This document shows, one piece after another, positions 1 to 9,264 of a DNA stretch of 64,000 nucleotides (positions are counted from its first letter, which is position 1; each line of letters opens with the position of its first letter). Below the pieces are notes generated by a model. The model was not told the DNA's origin. It saw only the letters and a list, made by a program, of their open reading frames with translations, and made no database searches. The position numbers and the translations under genes were made by a program. Origin of the DNA: Lysinibacillus fusiformis (lineage in GTDB: Bacteria > Bacillota > Bacilli > Bacillales_A > Planococcaceae); the NCBI RefSeq assembly GCF_016925635.1, contig NZ_CP070490.1:3478001-3542000 (forward strand), in the 5' to 3' direction.

Positions 1-1
1 T

Positions 2-319
2 TTAATGGGTGGGTTAGTGATCACGATTGTGATTGGTTTTTTGCTGCCAGAAAAAATCTTTGAATATTTGATCACGGCAGCGGGTTTAATGTTGATCTAT
101 AATTGGCTTTTTATTTTAGTAACATATGGGAAACTTATGGAGTTAACGAAGTGGGGGCATGTAAAGAATGGTATAGGGATGTTGCTCATTGCTGTGACGG
201 TATCTGGGACTTTAGGTGAAAAAACAAGCAGACTCGGTTTTTGCGTGAGCCTGCTCTTTATTGTCTTAATCGGTGTGGCGACGTGGATCGTTGTGAAAAG
301 GCAAAAAAACATTGTGTAA
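2..319 (+). CDS. amino-acid permease, C-terminal part (5' end outside window)
   Basis: Open from the first bases of the window, so only the last ~105 residues are seen. They form three hydrophobic segments separated by short polar loops and end in a basic tail (KRQKN). This is the usual ending of APC-superfamily amino-acid permeases of the GabP/AnsP type, which import amino acids across the cytoplasmic membrane. The loop between the second and third segments (Lys-Trp-Gly-His-Val-Lys) suits such a family, but the substrate cannot be judged. The last 54 bases overlap the 3' end of the convergent gene on the other strand. Confidence 0.6.
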   Translation, partial: LMGGLVITIVIGFLLPEKIFEYLITAAGLMLIYNWLFILVTYGKLMELTKWGHVKNGIGMLLIAVTVSGTLGEKTSRLGFCVSLLFIVLIGVATWIVVKRQKNIV

Positions 320-1072
320 TGAACCATTTTCCTGTGACATCCGTAAAAAAGGACACTTGGATGGACTATGGTTATCATCACTTAAAAAATACTGCTTCCA
401 TTCATAGCTATCCTCTTGCCCGTACCATTTTAAATCTGGATGCCCTGAAATCGTGTCATAGTCTGCAATACGCTGGCGGATGAGCTTTTTGATTTTTCGT
501 CCAAAGGTGGTCGAGTCGTTAATATCATCAAATATCCAACGTGGTTGAATAGCCATCAATAAAGTGGAAAAATGACGACTCTTTCGCAATTTATGGGCTG
601 GTGTTGCACAAGAAATAAAATAGGGCTCTCCATGAAAGCAAAATTCCCATTCATGGTGGGTTGGTTCCATTGGTATTCCCTCAGGCCAATCCATCTCATC
701 TATATTGGTTAAATTGTTTAAGATGGACCAAAATAACTGCTGATAATCTGCCACTTCAAAGTTTTCTCGCATTTCGTGAGGGGTATGAAAGAATACAGTA
801 AGTGTTGTATATTTTCCGAAAGTTCGTGACGCTTTCGTATAGTCCTTTAAGCATTGTGCCAACATCTTAATCGATTGCTCCTCCCGTGGATCCCCGACAA
901 AACTATAGCGCAAATGGTTTGATAAAAAACCCATTCTTGCTGGTATACACGGAAATGTATTCGCTTCGTCTGCAATCGTGGCAGCAAAGTCAGTATAGGC
1001 TGACTGTTGCCATAATGGAAGTGTTTCAAACTTTTCCTCGATCCACTCCCTATCAAACACTACTACTTCCAC
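266..1072 (-). CDS. YqcI/YcgG family protein
   Basis: A 268-residue soluble protein resembling the YqcI/YcgG family of Bacillus. The family signature is visible near the N-terminus (FPCIPAR around residue 40, then RYSFVGD) and in the centre (WEFCFHGEPYFISCATPAHKLRKSR), followed by a C-terminal CPF motif. Its biochemical function is unknown to me. It has no signal peptide or membrane segment. It is convergent with, and overlaps, the upstream permease. A TCTCAAGTGGAAG stretch without a strong Shine-Dalgarno lies in front of the ATG, although GGAGG occurs further upstream on this strand. Confidence 0.8.
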   Translation of the reverse strand: MEVVVFDREWIEEKFETLPLWQQSAYTDFAATIADEANTFPCIPARMGFLSNHLRYSFVGDPREEQSIKMLAQCLKDYTKASRTFGKYTTLTVFFHTPHEMRENFEVADYQQLFWSILNNLTNIDEMDWPEGIPMEPTHHEWEFCFHGEPYFISCATPAHKLRKSRHFSTLLMAIQPRWIFDDINDSTTFGRKIKKLIRQRIADYDTISGHPDLKWYGQEDSYEWKQYFLSDDNHSPSKCPFLRMSQENGSLHNVFLPFHNDPRRHTD

Positions 1073-1234
1073 TTGAGACTCCTCCTTCTACTCACCTTTA
1101 TACTATTAAAGAAAAGGCAAAGTGGTTACGAATCTAAGGTGAGTGACACGGGTATTCTTATAAAGTTTTTTATTTTTCATTTCAAGTTATGGATATTCAA
1201 AAGATAAATAACCCGATTAAAGAGAGTAACCGGT

Positions 1235-1862
1235 TTTAGTTAAGAAGTGATCACTTTGAGCCAGGAGATGAGCGGTTTTGAATCAAGAGTGATCGCTTTG
1301 AAATAAGGCAAGAATGATCACTTCGAACTAGGGAGAGAGCGGCTTAGAAGTAAAAGAGAGCGCTTCAAGCCAGGAAAAGAGCGGTTGTGAACCAAAAGAG
1401 AGTGCTTCGAACCAAGGAAAGAACGGCTTTGAATCAGAAGCAAGCACTTCAAACCAAAGAAAGAGCGGCTGTGAACCAAAAGAGAGCGCTTCGAGCCAGG
1501 AAAAGAGCGGCTGTGAACCAAAAGAGAGCGCTTCGAACCAATGGATGAGCGGCTTTGCATGAAAAGAGAGCGCTTCGAACCAAAGAAAGGGCGGTTGTGA
1601 ACCAAAAGAGAGCACCACGAACCAAAGAAAGAGCGGCTGTGAACCAAAAGAGAGCGCTTCGAACCAAGGAAAGAGCGGCTTTGAATCAGAAGTGAGGCCT
1701 TCGAACCAAAGAATGATCGGTTTAGAAGTAATAATGATCACTTCTGGCCAAAGAAAGAGCGGTAGCGGTTCAAAATGATCGCTTCGAACCAAGGTAAGAG
1801 CGGCTTTGAATCAAATGAGATCACTTCGAGCCAAAGAAAGAGCGGCTTTGAATAAAAAGCCA
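1235..1862. repeat. degenerate tandem array, 42-bp unit made of two ~21-bp halves
   Basis: Around 620 bp of imperfect tandem repeats fill the gap between the MarR gene and the YqcI gene. Each 42-bp unit has one half with the core AGAGCGGCTNTGAA and a second half with AGAGCGCTTCGAACC, both joined by CCAAA(A/G)A tracts. Around fifteen units can be followed, degenerating towards the left edge into GTGATCACTT-type variants. Because 42 is a multiple of 3, long open frames with a 14-residue repeat appear on the minus strand; these lack ribosome binding sites and I treat them as artefacts. The 21-bp spacing equals two helical turns, so A-tracts lie on one face of the DNA. Confidence 0.85.
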
Positions 1863-1869
1863 TCACCAC

Positions 1870-2316
1870 TCAGCCTTTTTGTTGAAAAACCTTTTCCTCT
1901 AGAATGGTTAGAGCATGCTGGATGTCCTTTAGATCATCCTGTGTTGCGTGTTGAATAAGCTGTAAAAAGCGTTCTTCGATACAAGCGAATGCCTCCTCCA
2001 TCATTTTTTCGCCTTCTTTGGACAAGCGGACATACTGCTTTCTTCGGTCGGCTGTGTCGCTAAATTTTTCGATTAGCTGTTGTTCCTGCAATTTCCGTAA
2101 TTCACGGCTTGTATTGGGTAAGGACATGTGCTGACATTCACTGATTTCGGTTGGTGTGACAGGTTGGCTTACTTTAATATATTCAAGAGTTTTATATTGT
2201 AGCGGTGTGATATTCGCAGCGGTAACATTTTGTGTGAGATCATGTGTCACTTGATGGATGGTGGCTGTAAATGATACAAACTGATGAAATAATGCGCTTT
2301 TATTCAATGGGATCAC
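1870..2316 (-). CDS. MarR family transcriptional regulator
   Basis: A 148-residue winged-helix regulator. After an N-terminal dimerisation helix comes the MarR core: LQYKTLEYI, then VTPTEISECQHMSLPNTSRELRKLQEQQLIEK as recognition helices, the wing DTADRRKQYVRLSKEG with the family's DxRR signature at about 90-95, and C-terminal dimer helices. It is divergent from an NAD(P)H oxidoreductase gene, and two copies of a TTATCA-NN-TGAYAA palindrome lie between them. It therefore probably represses that gene and perhaps itself. The ligand is unknown; quinones or electrophiles would be typical for this pairing. Confidence 0.9.
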   Translation of the reverse strand: MIPLNKSALFHQFVSFTATIHQVTHDLTQNVTAANITPLQYKTLEYIKVSQPVTPTEISECQHMSLPNTSRELRKLQEQQLIEKFSDTADRRKQYVRLSKEGEKMMEEAFACIEERFLQLIQHATQDDLKDIQHALTILEEKVFQQKG

Positions 2317-2356
2317 CTCTTACTGTCAAGATAACAAATAACTTGTCTTAAAACAA

Positions 2357-2410
2357 TTATCATTTGACAACTAAAATAGAATGGACTATTATTTTGTTAT
2401 CAAATGATAA
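2357..2410 (+). promoter_or_regulatory. promoter with two MarR-type operators
   Basis: TTGACA (2364-2369) and TATTAT (2387-2392) are separated by 17 bp and point to the oxidoreductase gene. One palindrome, TTATCA-TT-TGACAA (2357-2370), overlaps the -35 box. A second, TTATCA-AA-TGATAA (2397-2410), covers the expected transcription start, 40 bp away. Binding of the neighbouring MarR protein at both would block the promoter; the assignment to this regulator is an inference. Confidence 0.7.
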
Positions 2411-2428
2411 GTAATGAGGAGGCACACA

Positions 2429-3016
2429 ATGAAAACGTTAATTGTTTATACATATCCCAACCATAAAAGTTTAAATTATGCTTTTTTACAAGAGGTGATA
2501 AAGGGGTGTCGTGAAAATCCTGCCATAGAGGAGATTCAAATACTAGATTTATATGAAGAAGAGTTCGATCCACGCTTAATTTTCCATGAGCATAAGCGAC
2601 GTCGTGATATGTTTCAGGATCCGAAAATGGAAAAATACCGCCAACAGCTCTCTTGGGCAGATCAAATTGTATTTGTTTATCCGATCTGGTGGGGGAGACC
2701 GCCAGCCATGCTGTTAGGGTATATTGACCAATTATTTGCGGCAAACTTTGCTTATCGTGATACAAAGAGGTTATTTCCAGAGGGTCTTTTAAAAGGAAAA
2801 TCGGTTGTCTGTGTGTCCACAATGAAGGGGCCAACCAATTATCCCTTCTTATGGTTGAACAATGCACATAAAATTTTGATGAAGAGAGCGTTGTTTAAGT
2901 TTGTTGGAATGAAAAAAGTGAAGTTTTTTGAGTTTGGTAATATGGAAAGCAAAAAAGGGAAACAACAGCAAAAACTAAATAGAGTCTATCAATATTTTAG
3001 AAAAGTAGTTTACTAG
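2429..3016 (+). CDS. NAD(P)H oxidoreductase, flavodoxin-like fold
   Basis: A 195-residue cytoplasmic flavoprotein of the NAD(P)H:quinone oxidoreductase (MdaB/YwrO/KefF-like) family. It opens with the FMN-phosphate region LIVYTYPNHKSLNYAF, has the FVYPIWWGRPPAMLLGYIDQLF motif at about residues 75-95, and the conserved GK..VCVSTMKGP segment near 125. The ATG at 2429 is chosen over the in-frame ATG at 2414 because the latter lies in the GAGGAGG ribosome binding site that sits 6-7 bases before 2429. Two-electron reduction of quinones under MarR control is the likely role. Confidence 0.85.
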   Translation: MKTLIVYTYPNHKSLNYAFLQEVIKGCRENPAIEEIQILDLYEEEFDPRLIFHEHKRRRDMFQDPKMEKYRQQLSWADQIVFVYPIWWGRPPAMLLGYIDQLFAANFAYRDTKRLFPEGLLKGKSVVCVSTMKGPTNYPFLWLNNAHKILMKRALFKFVGMKKVKFFEFGNMESKKGKQQQKLNRVYQYFRKVVY

Positions 3017-3023
3017 AAAAAAT

Positions 3024-3060
3024 AACTCGTGCAGACGTTTTTTAGTCGCTTGCACGAGTT
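3024..3060. terminator. bidirectional hairpin between converging genes
   Basis: Perfect 10-bp arms AACTCGTGCA / TGCACGAGTT with a loop containing TTTTTT. It lies between the oxidoreductase gene and the end of the histidine kinase gene, whose stop codon is inside it. It probably ends both transcripts. Confidence 0.6.
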
Positions 3061-4115
3061 GGCGTACTGTCGATGGGCAGTGTAATCAAAAATCTTGTAA
3101 ATTCAGCTAGCTTGCTTTCTACAGCAATAGTTCCGTGATGCATATCGATAATTTTCTTGACAATGGCTAGCCCTAATCCGCTACCGCCATTTCCAACGGT
3201 TCGTGATTGATCAGCCTTATAAAATCTTTCAAAAATATGCTTTTGTTGTTCTTCCGTTAAGCCAATGCCAGTATCCTGAACCATCACCGTTATCGTATCT
3301 AATTGCTTCTTCATAGAGAGGGTGATGGTTCCTTTGTCGGGCGTAAACTTAATGCTATTTGTCAGCAAGTTCATCCATACTTGATTCATTAAATCCTCAT
3401 CTGCTGTGATGCTCATGCCATCAAGATCGAGATCAAAGTCGATCTGTTTGGCTATCCAATTCGGTTCAAGTGCCAGCACAACATTGCGTAATTGTTTATC
3501 GAGTCGATAATTTATAGGCTCAAATGGATGATGCTGCGATTCTAAGGATGTTAGCTTGAGTAAATTGTCGCTAATCTTGGATAAACGATTACTTTCCAAT
3601 TCAATTATATCTAAATAATGCTGACGCTTTTCCTCAGGTAGATTAATATTTTTCAGTGCCTTTGCAAAGCCATTAATAGACGTTAAAGGTGACTGAATTT
3701 CATGAGAGACATTGGAAATGAATTCTTGACGCATTCTTTCCAGTTCACCTAATTCAACGGCCATATGATTAATACCATGAATCAATTGCCCAAATTGATC
3801 TTCTTCGTCTGCTTTCAAATCCAACTGAACATCAAAATCACCTTTTGCCATGCGGCTTAATGCATCGACAATGGTATCCCAGTAGTTGCGTTGTCGATTT
3901 AGTCCAATTAAAAAGATAATAGCCGCTGAACAGGCGAAGAGCACAAACACGCCAATTACTGTTGCTAATTGTAGCCAAAATCCATGAGGCTCTGCCCCTA
4001 ATCGACCATACAGCCATGTCGTTGCGTGATAGGAAATAAAAGCAAAAACAGTATTGGCAATAAGAAACAAACAAAAGACCATAGCTAATCTTAAAAGGAA
4101 TCTTCGTTTTCTCAT
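3042..4115 (-). CDS. sensor histidine kinase of ABC-RR-HK operon
   Basis: A 357-residue membrane kinase. Two transmembrane helices (about 7-28 and 48-72) enclose a short outside loop of only ~18 residues, so it is likely to sense membrane events rather than a soluble ligand. HAMP follows (about 73-125), then the HisKA box with SHEIQSPLTS (phospho-acceptor His138) and the ATPase domain with N box NLLTNSIKF, DTGIGL and GGSGLGLAIV. It overlaps the upstream response regulator by 4 bases (ATGA), and the ABC exporter gene precedes both. The arrangement suggests a detox or antibiotic-stress sensor controlling the exporter. Confidence 0.92.
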   Translation of the reverse strand: MRKRRFLLRLAMVFCLFLIANTVFAFISYHATTWLYGRLGAEPHGFWLQLATVIGVFVLFACSAAIIFLIGLNRQRNYWDTIVDALSRMAKGDFDVQLDLKADEEDQFGQLIHGINHMAVELGELERMRQEFISNVSHEIQSPLTSINGFAKALKNINLPEEKRQHYLDIIELESNRLSKISDNLLKLTSLESQHHPFEPINYRLDKQLRNVVLALEPNWIAKQIDFDLDLDGMSITADEDLMNQVWMNLLTNSIKFTPDKGTITLSMKKQLDTITVMVQDTGIGLTEEQQKHIFERFYKADQSRTVGNGGSGLGLAIVKKIIDMHHGTIAVESKLAEFTRFLITLPIDSTPTRASD

Positions 4116-4789
4116 GAAGCTAGTTCCAAGCGGTAGCCGAGCCCACGAATGGTACGAATGACAAAGCCACTCGTCTCCTGTGGGAAGCGCTCGCGTATTC
4201 TTTTGATATGGACATCAACTGTTCGTTCATCTCCCTCATAGTCGTAGCCCCAAATTTCTTCGATTAACTGTTCACGGGAAAAGGTTTTGCCAACATAGCT
4301 TGCAAATGTAAATAATAGCTCGAATTCCTTTAAACGAAGTAGAATCGTCTCGCCGTTCATCTCCACTTCATGTGTGTGGCGATTCAGTTTGACGTTACCG
4401 GCCTCTACAACTTGAGAAAGGGAAATACGATATCTTTTTAAGATTGACTTAACACGTACAATTAGCTCGGCAGGCTCAAATGGCTTCACGAGATAATCAT
4501 CCGTCCCTAAATGAAAGCCTTTGATTTTTTGAGAGGTTTCTCCTTTAGCTGTTAGCATAAGGATTGGTAGATCTGTATTGAATGAACGTATTTCCTCACA
4601 TAATGCCCAGCCATCCATGTTGGGCATCATAATGTCCATCACGACCATATCGACTTTTTCAGTGTCTAATTTGGACAGTGCATCAACACCATCGATAGCC
4701 TCAATCACCTCTAAGCCCTCATTTTGCAGAAACACTTTTACCAATTCTCGAATATGTGCATCATCATCCACCACTAATAGTTTTGTCAT
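4112..4789 (-). CDS. OmpR-family response regulator
   Basis: A 225-residue two-domain regulator. The receiver has the acidic pocket VVDDDAH (Asp8-10), phospho-acceptor Asp52 in VMDIMMPNMDG, the switch Thr in LMLTAKGE and Lys in LVKPFEP. The C-terminal winged helix contains LLRLKEFELLFTFA and RTVDVHIKRIRERF, ending with IRTIRGLGYRLE. It starts 14 bases after the exporter stop and overlaps the kinase, so the three genes form one transcription unit. Confidence 0.95.
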   Translation of the reverse strand: MTKLLVVDDDAHIRELVKVFLQNEGLEVIEAIDGVDALSKLDTEKVDMVVMDIMMPNMDGWALCEEIRSFNTDLPILMLTAKGETSQKIKGFHLGTDDYLVKPFEPAELIVRVKSILKRYRISLSQVVEAGNVKLNRHTHEVEMNGETILLRLKEFELLFTFASYVGKTFSREQLIEEIWGYDYEGDERTVDVHIKRIRERFPQETSGFVIRTIRGLGYRLELAS

Positions 4790-4803
4790 TTCAACAAACC
4801 CCT

Positions 4804-6561
4804 TTATTCAACGTCTTTAATGCGTAATTGCTGTATGGCAAACTCACGATACATAGCATGTGTTTCAAAGAGTGTTTCGTGTGTGCCACAGCCAGTAATA
4901 TGCCCTTTCTCAATAAATAATATTTTATCGGCATCTACCACTGTCGATAAACGGTGCGCAATGACTAATGTTGTGCGCCCTTGCATTAAGTTGTCTAATG
5001 CTTTTTGTACATAAATTTCTGATTTACTATCTAAGCTCGATGTGGCTTCATCCAGCATTAATATTTGCGGATTACGTAACAGCGCCCTTGCAATAGAGAT
5101 ACGCTGACGTTGTCCACCTGAAAGCTTGATGCCTCGTTCTCCAACTTCTGTGTCAAACTTGTCTGGAAGCTCATTAATAAATTGATCTGCATAGGCCATT
5201 TTAGCCACTTTTTCTAGTTCATCATCTTGCACTTTACGGTCTATACCATAGCAAATATTTTCTCGAATCGTTCCTGAGAGCAGGGCACTTTCCTGCGCCA
5301 CATAGCCGATTTGACTGCGCCAAGAGTGGAGTGAGAAAGTTTCGATTGGTGTATCTCCTAGTGTGATACTGCCGTTCGTAGGCTGATAGTATCGTTCTAG
5401 CAAAGAAAATGTGGTTGTTTTACCGCCACCACTTGGTCCTACGATGGCTGTTACTTTGCCTGGCTCAATTGTGAAGTTAATATCGGATAAAATAGGCTCT
5501 TCACCATAAGAAAAGTCAACATTTTTAACATAAATGGGTTGGTCTACTTTTTCTACAGTTAAGCCTTCTTCAATATGTTCTTCCTCATATTCAAGTAATG
5601 CACTAATTCGTTCTGTAGCCCCCATTGCTTTTTGCAGTTGGGTAAAGAACATCGTCAATTGTGTCATCGGCATAATGATTTGGATCAAATATAAAATAAA
5701 TGCTACCATATCGCCAGCCGTCAGCTCTCCAGAGGAAACACGGACACCACCATAGCCAATAATAGCTACAAGCACTGACATTAAAACAAATGAAATAAGT
5801 GGTGAAATCAGTGCGTGGATTTTCGCTTCTTTTAAGCCGAATGTAAAGAGATTTGTAATGCCTTTTTTTCCACGCTCATATTCAATTTGCTCAGCATTCG
5901 AGGCCTTTACTAGGCGTGTTTCAGGTAATACTTGATTTAATACAGACGTAAACTTCGCTGTTTCATCTTGCATCCCTTTTGAAATCACAAACATGCGTCT
6001 ACCTAGCAGCATTAAAATGACCATTGCTAGTGGTACGGCAATTAGCATGACTAACGTCATTTTCCAATCTAAAAATAGAAGAATGATGATAGAACCTATA
6101 ATGGAAATAACGCCAGATAAACAGTTTGCTAAATGCTCTGTTATAAGCTCTTTCACAACCCCTGTGTCATTCGTAACACGACTCAATGTTTCGCCTGTAT
6201 CATGTTCATCATAATAGGGGATTGGTAAATGCAACAGCTTTCGCCATAACTGATCGCGTAATTTTGCCACAACATGATGCCCAACGCGATTTAAATAATA
6301 GATGGATAATCCACTAGCAATAGCTTGTGCGATAAAGGCAATCCCCAATACAATGATTTGCCAATAATTAAGTGATTCTAACGAAAAGCCATCCACTAAT
6401 TGTTTTGTAAATAATGGAACAATAAATCCTACACCCGTCGTTGCTAAACTCATCACTAAAGCGATGACAAGTAGCCAAATCGGTGGTTCAGCTCGTTTTA
6501 CTAATTGTATAAAACGGCGCCAATCTTTTTGTTTTGTTGTATCTTTTGATGTCTCTTGCAA
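4804..6561 (-). CDS. ABC multidrug exporter half-transporter, BmrA-like
   Basis: A 585-residue fused membrane-ATPase protein close in length and pattern to Bacillus BmrA/YvcC. Six transmembrane helices span about 30-310. The nucleotide-binding domain has Walker [10 protein letters not shown] (375-383), Q-loop YVAQES, signature [14 protein letters not shown], Walker [12 protein letters not shown] with catalytic Glu, and H-loop IAHRLS. All catalytic residues are intact, so it can act as a homodimer. First gene of an operon with a two-component system. AAGGAGG lies just ahead of the ATG. Confidence 0.92.
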   Translation of the reverse strand: MQETSKDTTKQKDWRRFIQLVKRAEPPIWLLVIALVMSLATTGVGFIVPLFTKQLVDGFSLESLNYWQIIVLGIAFIAQAIASGLSIYYLNRVGHHVVAKLRDQLWRKLLHLPIPYYDEHDTGETLSRVTNDTGVVKELITEHLANCLSGVISIIGSIIILLFLDWKMTLVMLIAVPLAMVILMLLGRRMFVISKGMQDETAKFTSVLNQVLPETRLVKASNAEQIEYERGKKGITNLFTFGLKEAKIHALISPLISFVLMSVLVAIIGYGGVRVSSGELTAGDMVAFILYLIQIIMPMTQLTMFFTQLQKAMGATERISALLEYEEEHIEEGLTVEKVDQPIYVKNVDFSYGEEPILSDINFTIEPGKVTAIVGPSGGGKTTTFSLLERYYQPTNGSITLGDTPIETFSLHSWRSQIGYVAQESALLSGTIRENICYGIDRKVQDDELEKVAKMAYADQFINELPDKFDTEVGERGIKLSGGQRQRISIARALLRNPQILMLDEATSSLDSKSEIYVQKALDNLMQGRTTLVIAHRLSTVVDADKILFIEKGHITGCGTHETLFETHAMYREFAIQQLRIKDVE

Positions 6562-6656
6562 AGAAATAAGCCTCCTTCATTGTCCGAAAACAATGTATTT
6601 CGTTTCTATGGCTTTACTATAGCATGCGTTTATGAACTGAATATGAAATGAATGGT

Positions 6657-6691
6657 CATCAAAAAAGGTGATGCGTTTATCACCTTTGATG
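6657..6691 (-). terminator. terminator of the PucR-type gene
   Basis: On the minus strand a stem built from CATCAAAGGTGAT and ATCACCTTTTTTGATG directly abuts the stop codon of the regulator gene. The pairing includes an A/T-rich lower stem that supplies the T-run. Confidence 0.65.
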
Positions 6692-8410
6692 CTAGTCTGC
6701 GAATTCATCGTGGTATAAAGACTTACCAAGCAAGCGATAGATTCTCAAGGCTAGTTGGATTTGTAAGAGTTCCTCATAGCTTTTTAAATCGGTTTTTAAA
6801 ATTTCTTTAATCTTTTCGATTCGATAAATTAATGTGTTGCGATGGATAAACATTTCCTTGGCTGTTTCACTTATATTCATATGATTAATAAAGTAATTTT
6901 CTAATGTAATTAGGTAGCTTGTCCCATGTAAAAGATCGTGCTCAAAGACAGTGCCCAAGCTTTCTAAGAAAAAGTCCTTGAGCTGCACTTCGTTAATATT
7001 CGAATCTAAAAAATGATAGATGGAGTGATCCGCAAAATGAGCTACAGCTCCACGTTCTTCGAAGCGATGCATAAGACGTAGTGCTTCATGTGCCTCTGCA
7101 AAGCTTTTATGAACAAATCGAATATGTTTATATTCTTTGCCAATTCCAATTAAGAAGGAGGTTTGGGTATGTTGCTGTACTAATAGTTGGAGAATGTTTT
7201 CTGCGTAGTGCTTTGTTTCATTGATCGTGAAATCTTGTTTGCCGTCCTGCTGTCCAACTAATAGGATGATTTGGTTGTTGCGATATAGGCACGTAATTTC
7301 TCCATTGATCGTACTAGAATGCTCATAAATTAAGTTCATACATTTTTTTGCAATATTATCGGACTCGTATTTTCGAGAAATTAAATCATGCTGGTTTTGA
7401 AGGTTTTCATGGCTAATAGAGATGACGATGCAATAATATTTATGGTTGATCTTTAAGCCGTGGAGATCACAAAGTGTTTGTAGCGTTTCAATCGAAGTGA
7501 TTTTTCCAGTCAATAAATCATCAAAAAACTCCTGTTTAATTTTTAAACGTACACCCTCAATTTCCTTCTGTTTAATCCTTTCTAATGCCACGATCGTGGA
7601 GGCTTGCTCTAAAACGATGTAATCAAACTCATTCAGATCACGTACAGTTTGCCAAATGACAATATAGCCATAAATATAATTGGCAACTGCGACAGGGAGT
7701 ATTCTACATTTCACTGCGATATCTTCTAATTGATAGATTCGTGTAATGGATTTTTGCATTTCATTGAGATCAATCGGGATAGTATCAATAAAATCCTTTG
7801 AAAACGTTGGACGATTCTTCTTTAGGTTGATCCCATAGGCAAGTGGCACTGGATTGGTATCAAGATCTGTATAATGCAGTAAATTCCAGTCATTATCTAA
7901 AAAGATAATTGGGTTATTAATTGTTTCGGCTAATTTTGAGGAAATGGATTCAATGCCTCCTCCTTCAAGTGCAACCTTAAATAGCGTATTGTGCATATCT
8001 AAAGATTTTCTATTTAATAGATCATAACCTCCTGATGCCTTTTCATTGATGATCGAGATGACCTTGGACAGGGTGTAATTATAAGGCAACTCTAATAACG
8101 GCAATCCATGTTGATTGGCAATATCGATCATGTTTTGAGGTGTTTTTTGTAAATAGCGCCTCATTTTGATGACGAGGCCTGCGCAATTGATTTTAGAGAT
8201 TTCTTGGATGATTTTATTTTGTAATGCTTCATCGTCTTGGAAGATGTAACCGGTTGTTAATAATAATTCATTCGGTGTCAGCCAATCAAATGCATCGGGA
8301 TTTTCGATAATGTTTACAAGTGCGATTTCATTGTGAATGCCTTGTTCGCCAGCAACAATTTTAATTCCTTCAAGCGCCTTTATGTCTAATATATCTTTGA
8401 TTGTTAGCAA
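6692..8410 (-). CDS. PucR family transcriptional regulator
   Basis: A 572-residue regulator. The N-terminal ~130 residues match the purine-catabolism regulator (PucR) domain (TIKDILDIKALEGIKIVAG, DAFDWLTPNELLLTTGY). The middle is a GGDEF-like/CdaR-type segment, and the C-terminus carries the PucR helix-turn-helix (ISETAKEMFIHRNTLIYRIEKI, about 510-535). It is divergent from the purine/oxamate operon beginning at 8619, with 208 bp between, and most likely activates that operon in response to a purine-degradation intermediate. No clear copy of the Bacillus PucR box was recognised in the gap. Confidence 0.9.
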   Translation of the reverse strand: MLTIKDILDIKALEGIKIVAGEQGIHNEIALVNIIENPDAFDWLTPNELLLTTGYIFQDDEALQNKIIQEISKINCAGLVIKMRRYLQKTPQNMIDIANQHGLPLLELPYNYTLSKVISIINEKASGGYDLLNRKSLDMHNTLFKVALEGGGIESISSKLAETINNPIIFLDNDWNLLHYTDLDTNPVPLAYGINLKKNRPTFSKDFIDTIPIDLNEMQKSITRIYQLEDIAVKCRILPVAVANYIYGYIVIWQTVRDLNEFDYIVLEQASTIVALERIKQKEIEGVRLKIKQEFFDDLLTGKITSIETLQTLCDLHGLKINHKYYCIVISISHENLQNQHDLISRKYESDNIAKKCMNLIYEHSSTINGEITCLYRNNQIILLVGQQDGKQDFTINETKHYAENILQLLVQQHTQTSFLIGIGKEYKHIRFVHKSFAEAHEALRLMHRFEERGAVAHFADHSIYHFLDSNINEVQLKDFFLESLGTVFEHDLLHGTSYLITLENYFINHMNISETAKEMFIHRNTLIYRIEKIKEILKTDLKSYEELLQIQLALRIYRLLGKSLYHDEFAD

Positions 8411-8618
8411 ATGATTTCACTCCTTTGCCATAATCTTATCACAAAACATTGTACATATTGCCTAAATCATCTACATTCTTTTTGGTTTTGCTAAACAATG
8501 ATATCTACGGCATAAGAGAATAAAATAAAGCTTGTAAGACGGAAATGTGAAAATAATAACATTCTCGCGGTTCATTTCCATTTAGTTGAAATGAACAATA
8601 GGTCGGAAAAATGGAGGT

Positions 8619-9233
8619 ATGAAATTGGTAGATATGAATGTGGTCTCAGAATTTTTAACTGCAGCTGAAGCAGGGGATATTAACGCTCTGAAAGGTTATT
8701 TACAACAAGGTGTGGATATTAATTCTCGAAATAAGCGTAAGCGTACAGCAATTTTACTTGCTGCGATGAATGATCAATTAGAAACAGTAAAATTTCTAAT
8801 TCAGGAAGGAGCAGATATCGACCTTCAAGATCAAATTTGTTTAAACCCATTTTTGTATGGATGTATTAACGGAAAGTTAGAGCTTGTGAAAATGATGCTA
8901 CAAGCAAACACAGATTTAGAGCGTTTAACACGCTTTGGCGGTGTCGGTATTCATCCAGCAAGTGAGAAGGGCTTTGTAGAAGTAGTTCGTGAGCTTGCAA
9001 CGACTACAGATATCAATGTCAACCATACAAATATTTGTGGCTGGACACCGTTGATTGAAGCCATCCTTCTAAATGATGGTGGAGAAAAGCAACAGGAAAT
9101 TGTTCGTCTATTAGTTGAACATGGTGCAGATACACAATTAGTGGATCAATACGGAGTGACGCCATTAGCGATGGCTAGAGAAAAGGGATTCACTGAAATT
9201 GAAAAAATTCTACTAGAAGCAGGGGCAAAATAG
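8619..9233 (+). CDS. ankyrin-repeat protein of the purine/oxamate operon
   Basis: A ~204-residue soluble protein made of about five ankyrin repeats. Typical units are GDINALKGYLQQGVDINSRNKRKRTAILLAA-type, with later GADIDLQDQ and HGADTQLVDQYGVTPLAMA repeats, covering almost the whole chain. Ankyrin repeats bind other proteins; the partner is presumably one of the enzymes encoded downstream, but nothing in the sequence proves this. GGAGG (8613-8617) is one base from the ATG at 8619 but seven from an in-frame TTG at 8625, so translation may really begin at the TTG (MVDMNVVSE). First gene of the operon, 31 bp before allH. Confidence 0.88.
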   Translation: MKLVDMNVVSEFLTAAEAGDINALKGYLQQGVDINSRNKRKRTAILLAAMNDQLETVKFLIQEGADIDLQDQICLNPFLYGCINGKLELVKMMLQANTDLERLTRFGGVGIHPASEKGFVEVVRELATTTDINVNHTNICGWTPLIEAILLNDGGEKQQEIVRLLVEHGADTQLVDQYGVTPLAMAREKGFTEIEKILLEAGAK

Positions 9234-9264
9234 TAGTACTCCTACGACATAAAGAGGTGTACAT

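Noticed and set aside
1318-1792. Three overlapping minus-strand frames with a 14-residue repeat
   Set aside because: They arise from the 42-bp tandem array, whose length is a multiple of three. No ribosome binding site, several frames equally open.
1250-1860. Repeat array considered as a CRISPR
   Set aside because: There are no constant repeats alternating with unique spacers; the whole unit is repeated and diverges gradually.
8470-8500. TTTTTGGTTTTGC as a PucR binding site
   Set aside because: Only a loose match to the Bacillus PucR box in an A/T-rich region.
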